Shown here one piece after another: positions 8,214-20,363 of a stretch of 64,000 nucleotides of DNA. The stretch covers positions 1,984,001 through 2,048,000 of the forward strand of contig NZ_CP077291.1 of NCBI RefSeq assembly GCF_019048065.1, read 5' to 3'. Numbering within the stretch: the first letter of the stretch is position 1; each line of letters opens with the position of its first letter. The translations under genes were made by a program, and so were the position numbers. The notes under the pieces are model-generated. The model ran no database searches. It saw nothing but the letters and a program-made list of their open reading frames with translations, and was not told the origin of the DNA. The stretch comes from Citrobacter farmeri (GTDB lineage Bacteria; Pseudomonadota; Gammaproteobacteria; Enterobacterales; Enterobacteriaceae).

Positions 8214-8642
8214 TCAGCGGACTACCAGCACAGGGCAGTGCGCATGGCGCACGACGGCTGCGGCGGTAGAACCCAACAGATACGTTGAGATACCGGGGCG
8301 ATGTGAAGCGATGATCACCAGGTCAGCACTGACGGCATCCGCCAGTTTCAGGATTTGATCCTTCGGGGGACCGTATACCACATGTTTTTCTATCCGGCCT
8401 TCGGGGATATCGAATTGCTTCACAATCTCGTCGAGTTTCTGTGATGCTTTCGTCTGCAGTCCATTTTTATCCGGGAGTTCGCCAGAGTAGGCGAGCCCCA
8501 GGGAAGCATAAAAGGGGACCGAGGGAATGACCGACAGAAAATGGACTTTCGCCGTTTTGGCGTGAATTTGGACCTGAGGAATAAGTTGCCGGGTGAGATC
8601 GGCTTCTGAAATATCAATGGGCACCAGAACAGAACGATACAT
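8214..8642 (-). CDS. uspF: Universal stress protein UspF
   Basis: 142-residue UspA-domain protein. It begins [12 protein letters not shown] and ends with the nucleotide-binding pattern [28 protein letters not shown], both close to E. coli UspF. Proteins of this group bind ATP and affect adhesion and stress survival. The start at 8642 sits 8 bases after AGGAGG; the ATG two codons upstream is too close to that site. Confidence 0.92.
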   Translation of the reverse strand: MYRSVLVPIDISEADLTRQLIPQVQIHAKTAKVHFLSVIPSVPFYASLGLAYSGELPDKNGLQTKASQKLDEIVKQFDIPEGRIEKHVVYGPPKDQILKLADAVSADLVIIASHRPGISTYLLGSTAAAVVRHAHCPVLVVR

Positions 8643-8755
8643 AGTCATTACCTCCTGTTTTTTGTCTCCAGTTGCAGTATATCGAATCTACGTTTTGCAT
8701 AAAAAGTGACCAGATCAAGTTTCCATCATTTACGCGCAACGGTGTTGAATAAACT

Positions 8756-8778
8756 GAATTGTTATATTATAACATTTC
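8756..8778. promoter_or_regulatory. Zur box of zinT
   Basis: GAATT-GTTATA-T-TATAAC-ATTTC is close to the enterobacterial Zur consensus GAAATGTTATANTATAACATTTC; the core is a perfect palindrome. It lies 30 bases upstream of zinT, so zinc-loaded Zur should repress zinT. Confidence 0.92.
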
Positions 8779-8807
8779 ATCTTATTCACATGATTGAGGG
8801 TACGACG

Positions 8808-9458
8808 TTGGCGATTCATTGGAAAAAATTATCAGTCTCTCTGGGAATGCTGTGGGTCAGCAGCTATGCCTTTGCCCACGGCGATCACGCGCATGGCCTG
8901 CCGTTGACAGAAATGGAACAGAAGGCGGCGGAAGGCGAATTTGCCGACAGCAATGTCAAGGACAGGGCGCTCACCGACTGGGACGGTATGTGGCAATCCG
9001 TTTATCCTTATCTGGTCAGCGGCGAACTGGATCCGGTTTTTAAACAGAAAGCGGAAAAGGAGAAGGGTAAAACAGCGGAAGAGGTGAAATCCTACTACCG
9101 GAAAGGCTATGCGACGAAGGTCGATACGATTGGTATCGAAAATGGCGTGATGGAGTTCCATACCGGTAAGCAGGTTGCTTCCTGTCGGTATGACTACGCC
9201 GGATATAAGATCCTGACCTATACATCAGGTAAAAAAGGGGTTCGCTATCTGTTTGAATGTAAGGACGAAAACAGCAAGGCGCCGAAGTTCGTGCAGTTCA
9301 GCGATCATATCATCGCGCCGCGCGCGTCGAACCATTTCCACCTTTTCATGGGCAATATCTCACAGCAGGCGCTACTGGAAGAGATGGATAACTGGCCAAC
9401 CTACTATCCTTATCAACTCAAGGCGCAGGCCGTGGTGGATGAAATGCTGCACCACTAA
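8808..9458 (+). CDS. zinT: Periplasmic zinc/cadmium-binding protein ZinT
   Basis: 216-residue ZinT (YodA), the exact E. coli length, when started at TTG 8808 with GAGGG seven bases upstream. The frame has earlier codons, but they precede the ribosome site. The signal peptide ends in AYAFA-type residues near 23 and is followed by the metal-binding HGDHAHG. The lipocalin-like domain carries [20 protein letters not shown] and the histidines HFHLFMG. ZinT assists ZnuA in periplasmic zinc capture. A Zur box lies in its promoter. Confidence 0.96.
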   Translation: MAIHWKKLSVSLGMLWVSSYAFAHGDHAHGLPLTEMEQKAAEGEFADSNVKDRALTDWDGMWQSVYPYLVSGELDPVFKQKAEKEKGKTAEEVKSYYRKGYATKVDTIGIENGVMEFHTGKQVASCRYDYAGYKILTYTSGKKGVRYLFECKDENSKAPKFVQFSDHIIAPRASNHFHLFMGNISQQALLEEMDNWPTYYPYQLKAQAVVDEMLHH

Positions 9459-9546
9459 ATTCAGGTTCAGCCCGCTGCTTGTCGGCGGGTTTTCCATCAC
9501 GTTAAAGTGGGGCTGTGCAAAAAATGACACGATAACGGATGGGACG

Positions 9547-10347
9547 ATGACACTGATGATGCCGGATACGCTCCGGGAACAACTGGAAAAGACGAAGGCC
9601 ATTATTGCGCGGATTCTGGAAAGCGACCTGCTCGCCATTCATCTGTACGGATCTGCCGTTGAGGGTGGGCTAAAACCCTACAGCGATATTGATTTGCTGG
9701 TTACCACGCGCGCGCCGCTCACGACGGTACAACGAGAAGCGCTTATGCAGGAACTACTGTTGGTATCCGCCCCGCCAGGCACGTCAATGCTCTGGCGGGC
9801 GCTTGAGGTAACGGTTGTGGTATATGCCGATGTGGTTCCCTGGCGTTTTCCTCCCCGGCGGGAGATGCAGTTTGGCGAGTGGCTGCGCGAGGATATTCAC
9901 GCGGGGAAGTATGAACCTGCGCAGCAGGATGGCGATCTGGCGATTTTATTAACCCAGGCGCGCAATGCCAGCATTGCCTTAACCGGCGAGCGTGCGGATC
10001 GGCTTTTTGAGCCTGTACCGGAAAATGACATTCGGGAGACGTTCCGCCAGACGTTGACGCTCTGGCAGGACAGTAGCGATTTGCAAGGCGATGAACGCAA
10101 TATCATTTTGACCCTGGTGCGGATCTGGTACAGCGTGGCGACGGGGGGCTTTACCGCGAAAGACGGCGCGGCAAACTGGTTACTGCCTCATCTGCCGGGT
10201 GAACACGCATCTCTCCTTGCGACAGCGCGGCTCGACTATCTGGGCCAGGTAAGCGTTGACTGGGCAGAGGCTATGCCTGCTGTCTTGCGTTTTGTTTGTT
10301 ATGCAAAAGCGAAAATAACCGAACAGTTATCACTCGTGGATAAATGA
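9547..10347 (+). CDS. aadA: Chromosomal aminoglycoside nucleotidyltransferase AadA (ANT(3'')(9))
   Basis: 266-residue nucleotidyltransferase. The N-terminal pol-beta-type motif is LYGSAVEGGLKPYSDIDLLV, giving the GS and DxD metal site. A middle helical region has ALEVTVVVY, VPWRFPPRREMQFGEWLRE, and the C-terminal ANT domain has DERNIILTLVRIWYS, which binds the drug. It adenylylates streptomycin and spectinomycin. Closest in texture to the resident AadA of Salmonella rather than integron cassettes: no attC or integrase is visible. ATG 9547 is chosen; the longer frame starting at 9253 overlaps zinT and is artefactual. Confidence 0.93.
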   Translation: MTLMMPDTLREQLEKTKAIIARILESDLLAIHLYGSAVEGGLKPYSDIDLLVTTRAPLTTVQREALMQELLLVSAPPGTSMLWRALEVTVVVYADVVPWRFPPRREMQFGEWLREDIHAGKYEPAQQDGDLAILLTQARNASIALTGERADRLFEPVPENDIRETFRQTLTLWQDSSDLQGDERNIILTLVRIWYSVATGGFTAKDGAANWLLPHLPGEHASLLATARLDYLGQVSVDWAEAMPAVLRFVCYAKAKITEQLSLVDK

Positions 10348-10398
10348 TTGCCGTATTTCACGCACCATTATTGTCGAGGTAGAAGAATCGCTGATAAT

Positions 10399-10426
10399 AA
10401 AAAAGGCAGATCGCTCTGCCTTTTTT
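10399..10426. terminator. Bidirectional terminator between aadA and minE
   Basis: A6GGCAGA-TCGC-TCTGCCT6: a 6-bp GC core flanked by A and T tracts, able to stop transcription from both sides of the convergent pair. Confidence 0.85.
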
Positions 10427-10450
10427 CCAGGAGTCTTCTTAGTGAAGCGT

Positions 10451-10717
10451 TTACTTCGACTCTTCAGCTTCCGGTAATGTGACGTTAAGTTCGAGAATGG
10501 AAATATCGCCGTCTTTTTGTTCAAGCTGAACGGTGACCATTTCCGGATCAATTTGTACATACTTACAAATGACCTCAAGAATATCTTTACGTAACTGCGG
10601 TAAATAATGCGGCTCGGCGTCACTACGACGACGCTCGGCGACAATAATCTGTAATCGCTCTTTCGCGATGTTCGCTGTACTCTTTTTCCGCGAGAGAAAA
10701 AAATCCAGTAATGCCAT
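10451..10717 (-). CDS. minE: Cell division topological specificity factor MinE
   Basis: 88 residues, the E. coli length. The N-terminal MinD-binding/membrane-targeting part ([25 protein letters not shown], residues 1-25) is followed by the topological-specificity domain (about 32-88). MinE stimulates MinD ATPase, driving pole-to-pole oscillation so that division occurs at mid-cell. It is the last gene of minCDE, three bases after minD. Confidence 0.98.
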
Positions 10718-10720
10718 AAC

Positions 10721-11533
10721 TTATCCTCCGAACAGGCGTTTGAGGAAACCTTTCTTCTCTTCGTCAATGAAGCGGAAAGGACGTTCTTCTCCCAACAGAC
10801 GGTCTACCGTATCGGCATACGCTTTACCTGCGTCCGCATTGATGTCCAGAATGACCGGTTCACCCTGGTTAGAGGCGCGCAGAACAGACTGATCTTCCGG
10901 GATAACTCCGACGAGTTTGATGCGCAGGATTTCCAGTACATCTTCCATACTGAGCATGTCGCCCCGGTTGACACGGCCTGGGTTGTAGCGCGTCAACAGC
11001 AGATGTTCTTTAATCGGATCTTCACCGTTCTCGGCGCGGCGAGATTTAGACGCCAGAATGCCCAGAATACGATCGGAGTCGCGCACCGAGGAGACTTCCG
11101 GGTTAGTGGTGATGATCGCTTCGTCAGCGAAATAAAGCGCCATCAGCGCGCCGGTTTCGATCCCCGCAGGGGAGTCGCAGACGATAAAATCGAAATCCAT
11201 CGCTTTCAGATCGTCGAGGACTTTTGCAACGCCTTCACGCGTTAACGCGTCTTTATCGCGAGTCTGGGAGGCTGGAAGAATGAAGAGATTTTCAGTGCGC
11301 TTGTCCTTGATGAGCGCCTGATTGAGCGAAGCATCGCCCTGAATGACGTTGACGAAATCATAAACAACCCGACGCTCACACCCCATAATGAGATCGAGGT
11401 TACGCAGGCCGATATCAAAATCAATAACGACAGTTTTCTTTCCCTTCTGGGCCAAACCAGTAGCGATGGCCGCGCTGGAGGTGGTTTTGCCAACGCCCCC
11501 TTTACCCGAAGTAACTACAATAATGCGTGCCAT
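10721..11533 (-). CDS. minD: Septum site-determining ATPase MinD
   Basis: 270-residue ParA/MinD ATPase with the deviant Walker A KGGVGKTT near residue 11, Walker B region FDFIVCDSPAG, and the C-terminal amphipathic membrane-targeting helix (EEKKGFLKRLFGG). ATP-bound MinD dimers bind the membrane and recruit MinC. Middle gene of minCDE. Confidence 0.98.
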   Translation of the reverse strand: MARIIVVTSGKGGVGKTTSSAAIATGLAQKGKKTVVIDFDIGLRNLDLIMGCERRVVYDFVNVIQGDASLNQALIKDKRTENLFILPASQTRDKDALTREGVAKVLDDLKAMDFDFIVCDSPAGIETGALMALYFADEAIITTNPEVSSVRDSDRILGILASKSRRAENGEDPIKEHLLLTRYNPGRVNRGDMLSMEDVLEILRIKLVGVIPEDQSVLRASNQGEPVILDINADAGKAYADTVDRLLGEERPFRFIDEEKKGFLKRLFGG

Positions 11534-11556
11534 AGAAATTCCTTGTTAAAAAGGGA

Positions 11557-12264
11557 TCAATTCAACGGTTGAACTGTCAAAGCGTTATCTGCCAACTGTA
11601 GACGTGCCGCTTTGCCATAAAATTCTGCTGGGATTTTATCACTCAGCCAGTAAACACCTGCGATAGACACCAGTTCTGCCGTCAGGTGGGTACAGAAAAT
11701 TTGCGCTTCCCGGTCACCACTTGCCCCTGCCAGCGCGCGACCTCTCATCATGCCATAGACATGGATATTGCCATCGGCGATCAGCTCAGCGCCAGCGCTG
11801 ACGTGACTTGTAACAATCAGATCACATTGTGGTGCATAAATGCGTTGACCGGAACGAACCGGTATATCAATAAATCGCGTTTTTGTGACGGGAGTAGCGT
11901 TTTGCACTACAGCGGCGGGAGCAACGGGTTCTGCCGGCGCGGAACGCGCCACTTTCTCTTTACCTTCAGTGAGTAAAGGAAGGCCCATTTGGTCGATTTC
12001 GGCTTTCAGCCGGGCATCTTTGCAACCGCTGACGCCAACAATACGTAACCCCGTCGACGCCACGACCTTCTGCAACTGCGGCCAGTTCACCGGCGTATCA
12101 AGGCTACTGACATTCACCACCACAGGAGCGTGTTTTAAAAAAGCAGGAGCCTGAGCGATTTTGTCTTCTAACGCCTGACGAATAACCTCGGGTTCTGCTT
12201 CATGTAAATGAACCACTGACAAGGTGAAGCTACTGCCTTTAAGTTCGATGGGCGTGTTTGACAT
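11557..12264 (-). CDS. minC: Septum site-determining inhibitor MinC
   Basis: 235 residues from [10 protein letters not shown] at 12264, the E. coli start; a ten-codon longer frame is not supported. The N-terminal domain (1-105) inhibits FtsZ assembly. The linker (about 106-135) is Ala/Pro-rich and slightly longer than in E. coli (231 residues). The C-terminal beta-helix (from [14 protein letters not shown]) dimerises and binds MinD, with the [14 protein letters not shown] repeat region. First gene of minCDE. Confidence 0.97.
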   Translation of the reverse strand: MSNTPIELKGSSFTLSVVHLHEAEPEVIRQALEDKIAQAPAFLKHAPVVVNVSSLDTPVNWPQLQKVVASTGLRIVGVSGCKDARLKAEIDQMGLPLLTEGKEKVARSAPAEPVAPAAVVQNATPVTKTRFIDIPVRSGQRIYAPQCDLIVTSHVSAGAELIADGNIHVYGMMRGRALAGASGDREAQIFCTHLTAELVSIAGVYWLSDKIPAEFYGKAARLQLADNALTVQPLN

Positions 12265-12390
12265 CCTGGCCTTACTCAATTTGCTATTTATCATCCCCGA
12301 TGTGGAGTGATATTCCGAAGTCCAGAAGGCATGTTATAGTCACTATTATATTGAGGCAAGTCGCCATCCGTTTAATTCAGAGTAAAATGT

Positions 12391-12684
12391 ATGTTTTGTG
12401 TGATCTACAGAAGTGCTAAGCGTGACCAGACCTATTTGTATGTCGAAAAAAAAGACGATTTCTCACGCGTGCCTGAAGAACTGATGAAAGGATTTGGTCA
12501 GCCACAGCTGGCAATGATATTGCCGCTGGACGGAAGCAAAAAGTTAGTCAATGCCTCGCTGGATAAAGTAAAACAAGCCTTAACGGAGCAGGGATATTAT
12601 TTACAACTGCCGCCACCGCCCGAAGATTTATTGAAACAACATCGTTTCAATGCCACACAAAAAAATCCAGAAGTCGATAAATAA
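12391..12684 (+). CDS. ycgL: YcgL domain protein
   Basis: 97-residue cytoplasmic protein of the YcgL family: [19 protein letters not shown] at the start, [10 protein letters not shown] and the LPPPPEDLL stretch near the end. The family is conserved beside minCDE in enterobacteria, with no established biochemical role. It is divergent from minC. Confidence 0.93.
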   Translation: MFCVIYRSAKRDQTYLYVEKKDDFSRVPEELMKGFGQPQLAMILPLDGSKKLVNASLDKVKQALTEQGYYLQLPPPPEDLLKQHRFNATQKNPEVDK

Positions 12685-12752
12685 ACGGTACCCGGCGTCA
12701 TGCCTGTCGGTGCCATTCCTGAAGTCAACGATGACAAATTAGGGGAAAATGA

Positions 12753-13412
12753 ATGTATCAACATCATAACTGGCAGGGTGCGCTGCTTGACTACCCGGTA
12801 AGCAAAGTGGTGTGTGTGGGCAGTAACTACGCCAACCACATTAAAGAAATGGGTAGCGTCACACCGGATGAGCCGGTGCTGTTTATCAAGCCGGAAACCG
12901 CTCTGTGCGATTTGCGCCAGCCGCTGGTCATTCCGACGGACATGGGCTCAGTACACCATGAGGTCGAGCTGGCGGTATTAATTGGCGCGACGCTACGTCA
13001 GGCGACCGAAGAACATGTTCGTAAGGCGATCGCCGGATATGGCGTGGCGCTCGATCTGACGTTACGTGATATTCAGGGCAAAATGAAGAAGGCTGGACAA
13101 CCCTGGGAGAAGGCAAAAGGATTCGATAACTCGTGCCCGCTGTCCGGGTTCATTCCTGCTGCGGAATTTAATGGCGATCCGCAGGCGACACCGCTGGGCC
13201 TGACCGTCAATGGCGACGTTCGCCAGCAGGGCACGACGGCAGATATGATCCACAAAATCGTCCCCTTAATCGCCTATATGAGCAAATTCTTTACCCTCAA
13301 AGCCGGCGATGTCGTGCTGACCGGCACTCCGGAAGGCGTCGGGCCACTCACCAGCGGCGATGAGCTGGTGGTCAATTTTAACGGTCATTCCCTGACGACC
13401 CGCGTCCTGTAA
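12753..13412 (+). CDS. ycgM: Fumarylacetoacetate hydrolase-family protein YcgM (oxaloacetate/acylpyruvate-acting)
   Basis: 219-residue FAH-fold enzyme. Family marks are [21 protein letters not shown], the metal-binding [11 protein letters not shown] (E-x-E) with a later Asp ([12 protein letters not shown]), and [10 protein letters not shown]. Homologues such as FAHD1 act on oxaloacetate or acylpyruvates. It matches E. coli YcgM in length and position between ycgL and ycgN. Confidence 0.95.
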   Translation: MYQHHNWQGALLDYPVSKVVCVGSNYANHIKEMGSVTPDEPVLFIKPETALCDLRQPLVIPTDMGSVHHEVELAVLIGATLRQATEEHVRKAIAGYGVALDLTLRDIQGKMKKAGQPWEKAKGFDNSCPLSGFIPAAEFNGDPQATPLGLTVNGDVRQQGTTADMIHKIVPLIAYMSKFFTLKAGDVVLTGTPEGVGPLTSGDELVVNFNGHSLTTRVL

Positions 13413-13489
13413 CACCGGCTTGCCGCCTTTTTGGGCGGCAAAACTTGCATCAGCGTGCCAGACTGGTTATAAGGTGCAGCTTTATAGCA

Positions 13490-13951
13490 ATGGCGGATAC
13501 CCTGATGAGCGATTTACCTTTCTGGCAACGTAAAACCCTGGATGAAATGACCGATGCCGAATGGGAGTCGTTATGTGATGGCTGCGGTCAGTGCTGCCTG
13601 CATAAGCTGATGGACGAGGATACCGACGAGATCTATTTCACCAACGTTGCCTGTCGTCAGCTCAATATTAAAACCTGCCAGTGCCGCAACTACGAACGTC
13701 GCTTCGAGTACGAGCCTGACTGCATCAAGTTAACGCGTGATAATCTGCCAACCTTTGAATGGTTGCCGATGACTTGCGCCTATCGACTGCTGGCGGAAGG
13801 GAAAGGGCTACCGGAGTGGCATCCGTTGCTGACGGGATCGAAAGCGGCAATGCACGGCGAACGAATTTCGGTACGCCACATTGCCGTAAGAGAGTCAGAA
13901 GTGCATGACTGGCAGGATCACATCCTGAACAAACCTTCATGGGCGGATTAA
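13490..13951 (+). CDS. ycgN: YcgN, cysteine-cluster protein (UPF0260)
   Basis: 153 residues starting at the ATG at 13490 ([13 protein letters not shown]), as in E. coli; upstream codons of the frame are not supported. It has a cysteine pattern [11 protein letters not shown] with further cysteines at TCQCRNYE and PDC, typical of the CxxCxxCC metal/Fe-S-type family. Function is unknown. Confidence 0.94.
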   Translation: MADTLMSDLPFWQRKTLDEMTDAEWESLCDGCGQCCLHKLMDEDTDEIYFTNVACRQLNIKTCQCRNYERRFEYEPDCIKLTRDNLPTFEWLPMTCAYRLLAEGKGLPEWHPLLTGSKAAMHGERISVRHIAVRESEVHDWQDHILNKPSWAD

Positions 13952-13971
13952 AGTTTACGCGACAGATAAAA

Positions 13972-13995
13972 AAACGCTCCCGGCCGGGAGCGTTT
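13972..13995 (-). terminator. Terminator of dsbB
   Basis: Perfect 24-base palindrome AAACGCTCCCGG/CCGGGAGCGTTT. On the minus strand it is followed by a run of T just after the dsbB stop; on the plus strand it can also serve ycgN. Confidence 0.85.
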
Positions 13996-13999
13996 GAGA

Positions 14000-14530
14000 T
14001 TAACGACCGAACAGATCGCGTCTTTTCGGTTTAAGCGGCTGGACAAGCAGGACCAGAACCGCGATGACCAGATAGGCCGCAAAAATGCCCAGTAACCATT
14101 GCGGCATTTCCAGCGATAAAAATTCCCACTGACGCTCAGCGCAATCCCCGGAGGCAACAAACACCTGCGGCAACCATTTATCCAATGGCAACCAACTGGG
14201 GAAGCGCGCCATGAAATCACAGGTCATGAAGGGAGAAGGGTGCAACTGGATCATGGTGTGTTCCCAGGCCAACTGCACACCACGCCAGGCACTGTAGATC
14301 CAGATGATCAGCGCCACGTAGCGCAACGGCGTTTTAGGCGCAATAGCCCCGACCAGTCCGGCCCCCATGATGCCGAACAGTGCGCAGCGCTCATAGATAC
14401 ACAGCACACAGGGCTTAAGCAGCATAACATGCTGGAACCACAGCGCGACCAGTTCAAGCGCCAGGGCAGTAAAAGCCATTAATAACCAGGCACCCCGACC
14501 CCGTGAGCACTGGTTTAAATATCGCAACAT
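14000..14530 (-). CDS. dsbB: Disulfide bond formation protein DsbB
   Basis: 176 residues from [13 protein letters not shown] at 14530, the E. coli start and length. Four membrane segments. First redox pair in [10 protein letters not shown], second in periplasmic loop TCDF and GDCAERQ. DsbB reoxidises DsbA and passes electrons to quinone; Arg in CVLCIYER helps bind it. Confidence 0.97.
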   Translation of the reverse strand: MLRYLNQCSRGRGAWLLMAFTALALELVALWFQHVMLLKPCVLCIYERCALFGIMGAGLVGAIAPKTPLRYVALIIWIYSAWRGVQLAWEHTMIQLHPSPFMTCDFMARFPSWLPLDKWLPQVFVASGDCAERQWEFLSLEMPQWLLGIFAAYLVIAVLVLLVQPLKPKRRDLFGR

Positions 14531-14671
14531 AATAATTTCCCTGCAACATGCGTAGACACGGCAGTGTAAACCAATTCGATCACCGCGCCACCAGGAGAAA
14601 CTTAAATATTGTGTAATCGGATAAATATCATGCAAAAAGGCAAACCGGGCAGTGAAATGCCCGGTAAGTTG

Positions 14672-16216
14672 TTACGAAAGTGTAGCTAACCAGCCGCTTT
14701 GCGTCATCCACTCGGTCAGCGGCGTCAGGGTAAACTCAACACACAGCAGACCGACCAACGTCAGCACGATCGTATACGGCAGCGCCATCCAGACCATCCG
14801 ACCATAGGAGAGGCGAATCAGCGGGGCCAGTGCGGAGGTGAGCAGGAAGAGGAACGCCGCCTGACCATTTGGCGTCGCCACGGACGGCAGGTTAGTCCCG
14901 GTGTTGATCGCCACCGCCAGCAGTTCGTACTGTTGCAGAGTGATAGCGCCGCTTTCCATCGCCGCTTTGGCCTCGTTAATGTAGATCGTACCGACGAAAA
15001 CATTATCGGAGATCGACGAGAGCAGACCGTTGAAGAGATAGAACAGGGTCAGTTGCGCGTGCTCCGAGGCCTGCAACACAAACTGAATAATCGGTGAGAA
15101 AAGGTGCTGGTCGATGATCACTGCCACAATCGAGAAAAAGACGGTCAGCAGCGCGGTGAAAGGCAGAGATTCGGTGAACGCCTTGCCAATCGCATGTTCA
15201 TCGGTCACGCCGGTCAGCGAGGTGGCGAGGATAATGACGCTCAGACCGATCAGCCCCACTTCCGCCAGATGCAGCGCCAGGGCGATAACCAGCCAGACGC
15301 CGATAATGGCCTGAACGATCAGCTTTAAACGCTCCTGACGGCTGCGCTGCTGGCGGCTTTGGTCGTCAAACTGCTGCAATACGTCACGCACTTTTTCCGG
15401 CAGCGTTTCGCCATAGCCAAACCAGCGCAACTTCTCAACCAGTACGCAGGTGAGCAGGCCGCAAATCAGTACCGGAACGGTGACCGGCGACATTCGCAGG
15501 AAGAAGTCGCCAAAATGCCAGCCGGCGGCTTTGGCGATAATCAGGTTCTGCGGTTCGCCCACCATCGTCATCACGCCGCCCAACGCGGTTCCCACTCCGG
15601 CATGCATCATCAGACTGCGCAGGAAGCCACGGAACTGTTCGAGTACCGTTTTATAGTGCTGATCGATATGGCTGTCATCAAGAATGTCATGATCGTCAGC
15701 GCGGGAAGAGGCTACGCGGTGATAAATGCCATAGAACCCGACGGCGACGCTTATCACCACCGCCACAACGGTCAGCGCATCAAGGAAGGCGGAGAGGAAG
15801 GCCGCCGCCACACAAAACGCAAGTGACAGCAGCGTTTTGGAGCGAATAGTCAGCAGCAGGCGGGTAAAAATGAACAGCAGCAACTGCTTCATAAAATAGA
15901 TGCCAGCAACCATGAACATCAGCAGCAGCAGGACTTCCAGGTTATTTGCCACCTCTTCACGAACATGCGCGGCGCTGGTCATTCCAATCATAACGGCTTC
16001 AATTGCCAGCAAACCGCCTGGCAGCAACGGGTAACACTTCAGGGCCATCGCCAGTGTGAAGATGAATTCCGCCACCAGCAACCAGCCCGCAACAAATGGA
16101 TTGATGATGAAAATCAGTGGATTAACTATCAAGAAGGTCAGTAGTGCGAGCTTGTACCAGTCTGGCGACTGGCCTAAAAAGTTGCGCCAGAACGCGCGGC
16201 CCCATGAGAGTTCCAT
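14672..16216 (-). CDS. nhaB: Na+/H+ antiporter NhaB
   Basis: 514-residue inner-membrane antiporter with about 12 membrane segments, near identical in layout to E. coli NhaB (513). It begins [20 protein letters not shown] at 16216; the longer frame to 16267 is not supported. NhaB exports sodium in exchange for protons. Same strand as dsbB, divergent from fadR. Confidence 0.97.
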   Translation of the reverse strand: MELSWGRAFWRNFLGQSPDWYKLALLTFLIVNPLIFIINPFVAGWLLVAEFIFTLAMALKCYPLLPGGLLAIEAVMIGMTSAAHVREEVANNLEVLLLLMFMVAGIYFMKQLLLFIFTRLLLTIRSKTLLSLAFCVAAAFLSAFLDALTVVAVVISVAVGFYGIYHRVASSRADDHDILDDSHIDQHYKTVLEQFRGFLRSLMMHAGVGTALGGVMTMVGEPQNLIIAKAAGWHFGDFFLRMSPVTVPVLICGLLTCVLVEKLRWFGYGETLPEKVRDVLQQFDDQSRQQRSRQERLKLIVQAIIGVWLVIALALHLAEVGLIGLSVIILATSLTGVTDEHAIGKAFTESLPFTALLTVFFSIVAVIIDQHLFSPIIQFVLQASEHAQLTLFYLFNGLLSSISDNVFVGTIYINEAKAAMESGAITLQQYELLAVAINTGTNLPSVATPNGQAAFLFLLTSALAPLIRLSYGRMVWMALPYTIVLTLVGLLCVEFTLTPLTEWMTQSGWLATLS

Positions 16217-16438
16217 TATGGTTTCCCTTACCTTATTTATTGAAATGATGTTTTTATGGTTAGCCACAAAGAGTAACGGTCAGCCGGAAAGCAGGCAAGC
16301 CTTTAACCCCCGACCGCCCGTGTTATCAAGAAAATGAAGCCTTGATCCACTTTTTCTTCACTGTGTCTGCTATCAGGCGTGTACCCCGTCTGGTATGATG
16401 AGTGTAACTATGTTTTGCTGTGTAATGGAAATCTCACT

Positions 16439-17158
16439 ATGGTCATAAAGGCGCAGAGCCCGGCGGGTTTCGCGGAAGAGTACATCATTGAAAGTATCTG
16501 GAATAACCGCTTCCCCCCTGGCACTATCTTGCCTGCAGAACGAGAACTCTCGGAACTTATCGGGGTGACTCGTACCACGTTACGTGAAGTGCTGCAGCGT
16601 CTGGCGCGAGACGGTTGGTTGACCATTCAGCATGGCAAACCGACGAAGGTGAATAATTTCTGGGAAACCTCCGGGCTGAATATTCTTGAAACGCTGGCGC
16701 GTCTCGATCACGAAAGCGTCCCGCAGTTGATCGACAATTTGCTGTCGGTCCGGACCAACATCTCCACCATCTTCATTCGCACCGCGTTTCGTCAGCATCC
16801 TGACAAAGCGCAGGAAGTGCTGGCGACCGCACAGGAAGTGGCCGATCACGCCGATGCGTTTGCCGATCTCGATTACAACATTTTTCGCGGTCTGGCGTTT
16901 GCCTCAGGCAACCCGATTTATGGCCTGATCCTGAACGGGATGAAAGGGCTGTATACCCGCATTGGCCGTCACTACTTTGCCAATCCGGAAGCGCGTAGCC
17001 TGGCGCTCGGTTTCTATCATAAGCTGTCGCAACTGTGCTTACAGGGCGCGCACGACCAGGTGTACGAAACGGTGCGTCGTTATGGCCATGACAGCGGCGA
17101 GATCTGGCACCGGATGCAGAAAAACCTGCCTGGCGATTTAGCCATTCAGGGCCGTTAA
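16439..17158 (+). CDS. fadR: Fatty acid metabolism regulator FadR
   Basis: 239 residues, the E. coli length, from [16 protein letters not shown] at 16439. An N-terminal winged helix (residues 9-75; [20 protein letters not shown]) is joined to an acyl-CoA-binding helical domain. FadR represses beta-oxidation genes and activates fabA/fabB; long-chain acyl-CoA releases it from DNA. A strong terminator follows. Confidence 0.97.
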   Translation: MVIKAQSPAGFAEEYIIESIWNNRFPPGTILPAERELSELIGVTRTTLREVLQRLARDGWLTIQHGKPTKVNNFWETSGLNILETLARLDHESVPQLIDNLLSVRTNISTIFIRTAFRQHPDKAQEVLATAQEVADHADAFADLDYNIFRGLAFASGNPIYGLILNGMKGLYTRIGRHYFANPEARSLALGFYHKLSQLCLQGAHDQVYETVRRYGHDSGEIWHRMQKNLPGDLAIQGR

Positions 17159-17165
17159 ACGCGAA

Positions 17166-17189
17166 CCCCCTCATGATGAGGGGGTTTTT
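17166..17189. terminator. Terminator between convergent fadR and ycgB
   Basis: 8-bp stem CCCCCTCA / TGAGGGGG with loop TGA followed by TTTTT. Confidence 0.88.
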
Positions 17190-17191
17190 GT

Positions 17192-18724
17192 TTACAGGCT
17201 GTTCATTCTGGGTGGACAGCGCTCCAGCAGTTCCACGCTCCCGTCCTCGTTTTGCTGTTCCAGCATCACATCAAATCCCCACAGCCGATGCACATGCTTG
17301 AGCACTTCTTTGCGTCCTTTATCCAGCGGCGCGCGATTATGCGGGATATAGCGCAGGGTGAGGGAGCGATCGCCCCGCAGATCCACGTTCCAGACCTGAA
17401 TATTCGGCTCAACGTTGCTCAGATTATATTGCGACGAGAGGCGGTTGCGGATTTCACGATAGCCTTCTTCGTTGTGAATGGCGGAGATCTCCAGATAGTT
17501 ATGCCGATCGTCATCCAGCACCGTAAAGAGGCGGAAATCGCGCATCACTTTCGGTGACAGGAACTGGCTGATGAAGCTCTCATCTTTGAAATCACGCATG
17601 GCAAAATGCAGCGTTTCCAGCCAATCGGAGCCGGCGATATCCGGGAACCAGTACTTATCTTCTTCCGTCGGCGACTGACAGATACGCTTGATGTCCTGGA
17701 ACATGGCGAACCCCAGGGCGTAAGGGTTTATTCCGCTGTACCACGGGCTGTTATAAGGCGGCTGGAATACGACGTTGGTGTGGCTGTGTAAAAATTCCAG
17801 CATAAAACGTTCGGTGACTTTTCCCTCGTCATACAGGTGGTTCAGAATGGTGTAATGCCAGAAGGTAGCCCAACCTTCGTTCATCACCTGGGTCTGTTTT
17901 TGCGGATAAAAATACTGGCTGACCTTGCGCACAATACGCAGGATTTCGCGTTGCCATGACTCCAGCAGCGGGGCATTTTTTTCCATAAAGTAGAGCAGGT
18001 TCTCCTGCGGCTCTGAAGGATAGCGCCGCGCTTCGGCGACCGTCTTCTCTTCCTCTTTCTTCGGCAGGGTACGCCACAACATATTCACCTGGCTTTGCAG
18101 ATACTCTTCGCGACTCTGCTGGCGGGCCTTCTCCTCCTGGAGGGAGATTTTCTGTGGGCGCTTATAGCGGTCAACGCCGTAATTCATCAGTGCGTGGCAG
18201 GAGTCGAGTAATCGCTCAACTTCGTCCACGCCGTATCGTTCTTCGCACTGGGTAATGTAATTACGCGCGAAGATCAGGTAATCAACAATAGAGCTGGCGT
18301 CAGTCCAACTGCGAAACAGATAGTTATTTTTGAAGAAGGAGTTATGTCCATAGCAGGCGTGCGCCATCACCAGCGCCTGCATGGTAATGGTATTCTCCTC
18401 CATCAGATAGGCGATACACGGGTTGGAGTTAATCACAATCTCGTAGGCCAACCCTTGCTGACCGTGCTTGTACAGTCGTTCGGTCTCGATAAATTTTTTG
18501 CCAAACGACCAGTGAGGATAGTTAATCGGCATCCCGACGCTGGAGTAAGCATCCATCATCTGCTCGGAGGTGATGACCTCAATCTGGTGCGGGTAGGTAT
18601 CCAGTCTGTAGAGTTTCGCCACCCGGTCTATCTCTGCCAGATAGACATCCAGCAGATCAAACGTCCAGTCTGGTCCATCGCTCAACCGTGTGGTGTCCTT
18701 GTTCATGGAATCAATCGTAGCCAT
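17192..18724 (-). CDS. ycgB: SpoVR family protein YcgB
   Basis: 510 residues from MATIDSMNKDTTRLSDGPDW (18724), as in E. coli; the longer frame adds 14 unsupported residues. SpoVR domain throughout, with conserved HACYGHNSFFK, MNEGWATFWHY and HNEEGYREIR. In E. coli the gene is a stationary-phase (RpoS) gene linked to the YeaG/YeaH kinase system; biochemical role unknown. Confidence 0.95.
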   Translation of the reverse strand: MATIDSMNKDTTRLSDGPDWTFDLLDVYLAEIDRVAKLYRLDTYPHQIEVITSEQMMDAYSSVGMPINYPHWSFGKKFIETERLYKHGQQGLAYEIVINSNPCIAYLMEENTITMQALVMAHACYGHNSFFKNNYLFRSWTDASSIVDYLIFARNYITQCEERYGVDEVERLLDSCHALMNYGVDRYKRPQKISLQEEKARQQSREEYLQSQVNMLWRTLPKKEEEKTVAEARRYPSEPQENLLYFMEKNAPLLESWQREILRIVRKVSQYFYPQKQTQVMNEGWATFWHYTILNHLYDEGKVTERFMLEFLHSHTNVVFQPPYNSPWYSGINPYALGFAMFQDIKRICQSPTEEDKYWFPDIAGSDWLETLHFAMRDFKDESFISQFLSPKVMRDFRLFTVLDDDRHNYLEISAIHNEEGYREIRNRLSSQYNLSNVEPNIQVWNVDLRGDRSLTLRYIPHNRAPLDKGRKEVLKHVHRLWGFDVMLEQQNEDGSVELLERCPPRMNSL

Positions 18725-18941
18725 TCGCGCACCCTCATTGTTGGCGGCGCTCTCTGTGTGGAGCACCTCATTTCAAGCATAGAACACCCTGTTAAAAACC
18801 GTGTCAGTGGAGAAATATTTTCTTTGCGATTTCCGCTGGCCGACCCGCCATATTTTGCATACATGACAACATTTTATGCTGGATAAAAATAACCCACAGC
18901 AGGAGATCCCAAAGCAGTGAGTTCAATGTTTCCCGTGCCAT

Positions 18942-18959
18942 ATGTGAGATGTGTCACCA
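18942..18959. promoter_or_regulatory. CRP site in the dadA promoter region
   Basis: TGTGA-GATGTG-TCACC within the 328-base gap 18725-19052 is close to the CRP consensus TGTGA-N6-TCACA. E. coli dadAX is CRP- and Lrp-controlled; the AT-rich remainder of the gap could bind Lrp but no unique site is assigned. No gene is seen in the gap. Confidence 0.75.
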
Positions 18960-19010
18960 TAAAAAAGCCATATGTTGAATAATATTTTCATCTGAGTTAT
19001 CAAGATGTAA

Positions 19011-20351
<1,341 letters not shown>

Positions 20352-20363
20352 GAAGGACGCGAG

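Noticed and set aside
9253..9546. N-terminal extension of aadA
   Set aside because: It overlaps zinT in another frame and exceeds family length by 98 residues.
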